From: Odobenus rosmarus divergens
Lineage: Eukaryota; Chordata; Mammalia; Carnivora; Odobenidae
Assembly: GCF_000321225.1 (NCBI RefSeq)
Contig: NW_004452122.1
Coordinates: forward strand, 65,669 to 129,668
Direction of reading: 5' to 3'
DNA length: 64,000 bases
In this document: in pieces, positions 59,940 to 64,000 of the stretch
Numbering within the stretch: the stretch's first letter is position 1
How the letters are laid out: each line of letters starts with the position of its first letter
Translations under genes and position numbers: made by a program
Notes under the pieces: generated by a model
The model's input: the letters and a program-made list of their open reading frames with translations, nothing else
The model's database searches: none
What the model was told of the DNA's origin: nothing

Positions 59940-60275
59940 AAGTATGCTGTCCTGTTTTGTGGCCACTAGCCACGTGCAGCTGCTGAGCACTTGAAAGGAA
60001 ATTGGTCCAAACTGCGATGTGCTGTAAGTACAAAAAAAACTACAGATTTTGTAGTATGAGAAAAAAAGGATGTAAAAAAAATCTCAATTTTGTTTTATAT
60101 TGGGCACATGTTGAAATGACAGTATTTTGGATATACTGGGTTAAATAAAGCATTATTAAATTATTGTCACCTATTCCTTTTTTATTCTTTTTAATTTGGC
60201 TCCTAGAAAATTTAAAATTACCCTCATGGCTTACATTTGTGGTCCATATTCTATTTCTACTGGACAGTGCTATCT
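59940..60275. repeat. palindrome-ended DNA transposon relic (MER type)
   Basis: The left end 'ctgtcctgttttgtggccactagccacgtg' and the right end 'ggtccatattctatttctactggacagtgct' are partly inverted to each other. The interior 'gagcacttgaaaggaaattgg ... gttaaataaagcattattaaatt ... gctcctagaaaatttaaaattac' belongs to a common ancient non-autonomous element. I recognise the type but not the exact name. Confidence 0.6.
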
Positions 60276-60607
60276 TAGACAAAACCCATTAGCTTCTTTA
60301 AATCTTTGGGAAGCAAAACCCATTTGCTTCCAGAGAGAGGATAAACATGCTAAAAGTTTGGTTTGAGGCATCCTTTTTAAAAATGAGGCTCTTCTTGTAG
60401 ACATCCCATCAGTCAGTGTCGTATAGTTGAAGGACTGGCAAACAAACAGCATGCCTCCAGCTACAGTTCTGCCTAACTTGGCCGCACAGACCTCTGTGCT
60501 TGGCATCCCATGGCTCTGATGACTTCACGGCCCTTTAGTTATTTGACTTTACTGCCCTTTGTACATTTTTAATATCTCCAAAAAATATAGGAAAAAAACC
60601 AACTTAC

Positions 60608-60657
60608 AGGTTCTGAGATGGTGAATCCGCTGCTGGAATGCACAGGTATTTAACCCC
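60608..60657 (-). CDS. DUSP22: DUSP22 exon with general-acid Asp
   Basis: The exon is 50 bases, flanked by a CTACAG acceptor and a GTAAG donor on the minus strand. It reads GVKYLCIPAADSPSQN plus two bases of a Leu codon. These residues match human DUSP22 positions about 47-62. The aspartate in AADSP is the conserved general acid of the dual-specificity phosphatase mechanism (Asp57 in human numbering). The exon starts in phase 0 and ends in phase 2, and its final CT joins the G that opens the next exon to make Leu. It is too short to appear as an open frame by length alone. Confidence 0.95.
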
Positions 60658-63600
60658 CTGTAGAATAATAAAAATAATAAAATAAAATAAAAAGATGATA
60701 CTTAGTGGAGAAAACTAGTTAAAGGAACTATTTACTCAGGTCAAAAAATAAAAAGTAAAAAGGAGAAGTTTTTCACTCATCTTTTGTTGCCAAGGAACCA
60801 GGGAAAAACTCTTTAATTAAGGTTCCTGGTTATTTCCGTGACCACACATACAAATATTCATGCTCTGGCTTGCAAACAGCTTGTAGGTTTAGATAGGGTT
60901 TATCAAAAAAGTGAAATAATTGAGTGCTTCCCAGTAAGTGTCAACAAGTTTCCAAAACTATCATTTCCGATGCTTGTTTACACATTCAACATTTTTAAAA
61001 ATCTATTTCACTTAAGATCCTGAGTGGCCAAAAAGGAAGCACTGTTAGTAAAAACCTTAACATGATGACTAAAAATTACAACATTATATTACAGAGTTTT
61101 CTATATCAAATTTTAGTAATTGAAAAATTACAATTTCCCTGATGCATTAAGAGGAACTTTACACATTCAAACTATTTTTATTTATTTTGCTTGCTTTTCA
61201 AAAGAGTAAAAGTTTGTGGACCAAACTGTTACATTTTTTAAAAAGAATGGCCCAATTTGAAAAAAAAAAAAAAAGTTCATATACGTCTCCATAAAAATCT
61301 ATAAAAAAATGTCTGTGTAAATTCATGCTGTAAAAACTCAGGCTAAATTTAAGTTTTATTATAAACCTGGTTGTTTTGGGATACCTGGGTGGCTCAGTCA
61401 GTTAAGTGTCTGACTTCTCAGGTCATGGTCTCAGGGTCCTCAGATTGAGCCCTGCCTTGGGCTCCCTGCTCAGCAGGGAGTCTACTTGTCTCTCTGCCCC
61501 TCCCCCTGCTTGTGCTCTATCTCTCGCAAATAAATACATTAATTAATTACTTAATTAAATCTTTAAAAAAACTGGTTGTTTTTTCTTCAGAGGGATTTAA
61601 AGTACAGTTCCAAAGGTCTTCAGTGTCATGTAAAAATAGAAAATCTAGAAATCTCAGCAACCTTTGCAAAAGAATATGGTTCTGTGAGGACTTAGATGAA
61701 CCATTTTTAAACCCCTCTTCGATAGCCTAATCTCATAGGATCTTGCCACCATGTCATGGATAATAAAGTAGGGGAAGAAACACATCAAACACTGAAAAAA
61801 TAACCACCTAAGAGGGTAAATGAAGGAGAAATATATAGACTACCACAAGTCCCTCAGCAAATAGTCATAAAATGTCTGCTAGAATTATTTGAATTTTTTG
61901 CAGTTGATCATTAAAATTTTATTGTTAATTCATATCATGAGGCTTTTCTATGTTGTATTTACTAATGTACTCTTGTAAGTAACATCTAAATTTGTGGCTG
62001 CCCCAAACCCTTCTAGACCTCCACATTTTGATACTTCCCGACATTGTGAATCCTACTTTTCCAATACAGAATCCACGTAACCTATATTTTTCAACCTCCT
62101 TTGCTATTAGGGTGTAGACTCAGGACCTGGTTTCATCATGTGACACACCTACTTGAGGTGGATTTGGAAACTGGACACGGGACGAGTCAGATGGGTAAAG
62201 AGCACCTGCTTGGCAGGTGCAGGTGGCAGTAGAAGCAGGTGGTTCTGGGGGCAGACGTGGCAGCAGATCTCACCAGTTGTGTGATGTGGTCTAAGTATTG
62301 TTCCTTTAACTTCAGCTGAAAGCCTGTTTCTCCAGCTCTTCTGAGGAGACCATAAGCTCTCAGCTATCTCTTAACAAGCACCTTCCTCCTTAAACCAGTT
62401 TAGAGTGCAATCAGCTGTCTGTCACTAAGACCCAAGAGATAAAATTCCCCTCCCTGCCTCCTAGTATTATGAGAGGTCAGAAAAAAAAAATTCCTGCTAA
62501 ATTCATATACACATACATTTTTTTTTCCAGCTCTGAGTCAATCGTTACATCTTCCAACAAAGGCTCTTGAAGAAGAGTTTTACCACTGCTTCTCCATGTG
62601 AGAATACTTCACATGAGACCAAACAGGCTTGAACATGTTGAGGGTAAAGTTTAGGGATGGGCCAGAAGATGTTTCTCCCTCATTTAACCTTCACTTTGTC
62701 ATCCCTGATTGCCTCCTGTCTCTGTCCTCATTTCTTCCTGGACAGTGGGCACTGTGCTCTGCTGGAAATATCAAGGCACTTGTCTGAAATTCTAAAGCAC
62801 CTCCAAACCCAGAGAGGTATTAAAGCAGTGATTTAAAAGGAAGGAAAATGGAAAAGGAAATGACACTGTGCAAATAAGTAATTTCACTACTTCCCTCCAT
62901 CAAGGCCAAGCAAGCTTATTGGCATAGATACACATACTGATCATTTCATAAATTCGTCATTGGAATGATTCATTTACTTTTTTCTTTTACTCTTAAGTGA
63001 GAGTTGGCCATGGATCAGGCCCAGAAGTTTATGAAATTCTTTCCTCCCACACACTTCCTCCAACCTCTTTCAGACCAATCCTTCCAGAAGGATGGGGAGG
63101 ATTCTAAGGTTTCCACCTTCCCTTCCACTGTGACTGTCAGCCCGGGCAACTTCAATCAGTCAAGGATGCTGAGGTGGATCCCCTCTAACATAGGATAAAA
63201 ATGCTTGCCCGTCACACATGCTGACTGACAGCCATTTAACCCTCACAGGATCTAAAATCAGCCCAGCCCATATGATGGGAGGAAAGAAAAAAAAAATGAA
63301 GGAAAGGAAGAAAATGGACAGAAGGGCAGGCCAAATAGCTCCTAGCTTAGTAAGAGCATTCGCCATAAATGCCAATGGCAGGGTGACTGGAAAGCACTTC
63401 ATTTCTTTCAGGTGTTCCCTGAGTGGGGTCCCATTCCCCTTTTTGGTGCCTGATGGGAAGAAGAAAAGGCTGCTGGCCCCATAAGGCAGGAGCAAGATGC
63501 AGGAAGACAGCAACAGGTATCCCTCCCTCCATGCCCACAGATGATGAGGAGGCCACCACTTTCAGCCATGCTGGGCCCCTCACCCTCACTAGCTGGGATG

Positions 63601-64000
63601 GGCATGTGGCAGCTACAGCTTCCCATCTGTGAAGCTTCTAAGGAGGAACAAAGTAGCTCTCAGCCACAAGTTTGGGGATCCCCTACTGTTAAGGAAGGAC
63701 AGAGAAAACATAAAACATAAGATCATGTTCTCTCAAAAGTAGAACAACAACCATAACCTTCCTTGGCACATAGTAACTAAATATCTGTTGAACAAGGTGA
63801 AAACCAATTTAACATGAAAATCATGACGATCACACTACAGGAATAGTACAAGGGAAAAAAAATACCATAAAGTGCCCATACCTGGGGACCATAAAAATAA
63901 GAGAGCTGAACTTTTAGCCGTGACATAGGAAGGGCACACTGCATGCACATGCTCCAGACACCAGTCTCCTGACTGCCCACACCAATGGGACTGGGTTAAG
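60658..64000 (-). other. DUSP22: DUSP22 intron continuing beyond the window
   Basis: It contains an AT-rich microsatellite (60665-60695), one Can-SINE (61378-61568) and otherwise unassigned DNA. I searched for the preceding exon (the residues leading to HILSVHDSARPMLE) and did not find it. Confidence 0.65.
61378..61568 (+). repeat. Can-SINE (sense)
   Basis: GGGATACCTGGGTGGCTCAGTCAG head, 'gggctccctgctcagcagggag', CT-rich part and an AAT-type tail. AACCTGGTTGTTTT (61364-61377) against AAACTGGTTGTTTT (61569-61582) flanks it. Confidence 0.95.

Larger units (their letters stand above)
51062..60607 (-). other. DUSP22: large DUSP22 intron
   Basis: About 9.5 kb. It includes MIR elements (51613-51800 sense; 56560-56780 and 58390-58560 antisense), a Can-SINE (53199-53361), TG-rich tracts (55310-55370) and a DNA-transposon relic (59940-60275). 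Open frames here are not supported as exons. Confidence 0.7.
45519..64000 (-). other. DUSP22: DUSP22 gene, 3' portion
   Basis: Dual-specificity phosphatase 22 (JSP1/JKAP) is a small cytoplasmic protein phosphatase acting in JNK and T-cell-receptor signalling. Four consecutive coding exons of the main form and one alternative terminal exon are readable on the minus strand, all with GT-AG introns and in-phase joins. By comparison with the remembered human protein they cover residues about 47 to the C-terminus. Exons for residues 1-46 (myristoylation start and N-terminal half of the domain) are not found and should lie to the right of the window. No frameshift or stop is seen, so the gene looks intact. 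Confidence 0.95.

Noticed and set aside
60658..64000. Search for the upstream DUSP22 exon (N-terminal half of the domain)
   Set aside because: No minus-strand segment matching the expected residues with splice sites was found; it most likely lies to the right of the window.

Overview
This is mammalian genomic DNA, almost certainly from an arctoid carnivoran (bear, seal or mustelid lineage). About fifteen tRNA-derived Can-SINEs carry the 'CTGGGTGGCTCAGTCGGTTAAG' head type with CT-rich/AATAAA tails. Their bodies read like the arctoid form rather than the canid or felid forms. The young L1 3' ends are of the carnivoran type. There are no bacterial-style genes; nearly all short open frames are chance or repeat-derived.

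The one securely identified gene is DUSP22 (dual-specificity phosphatase 22), on the minus strand from 45.5 kb to beyond the right edge. Four exons of the main form are visible: 60608-60657 (general-acid Asp), 50987-51061, 47899-48070 (catalytic loop) and 47243-47425 (C-terminus). An alternative terminal exon at 45519-45565 joins in perfect phase to an internal donor at 47353. All splice sites are canonical. The N-terminal exons lie outside the window.

The left edge (about 1-460) is a CpG-rich promoter-like block. On the minus strand it holds GC boxes, a TATA-like box and a splice donor at the extreme edge. In human 6p25.3, IRF4 lies about 40 kb downstream of DUSP22 on the same strand. Distance and orientation here match, so this is probably the IRF4 promoter and first exon. 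That is a synteny inference, because no IRF4 coding sequence is in the window.

Between them (0.5-45 kb) is a gene desert of repeats: Can-SINEs, many with readable target-site duplications (TSDs); young and old L1 fragments; MIR, MER5-type hAT and MaLR LTR relics; and microsatellites. The structural features of most interest are a roughly 235-bp-arm inverted repeat with AT-rich arms at 2.86-3.70 kb; an L1 copy with an apparent 3' transduction (11.73-12.57 kb); an L1 with a clean twin-priming inversion later hit by a SINE (36.17-36.79 kb); and a trinucleotide array with an ~84-bp higher-order period (18.16-18.93 kb), open in several frames. I found no evidence of a novel enzymatic or defence system. 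The interest lies in gene structure, regulation and genome rearrangement.
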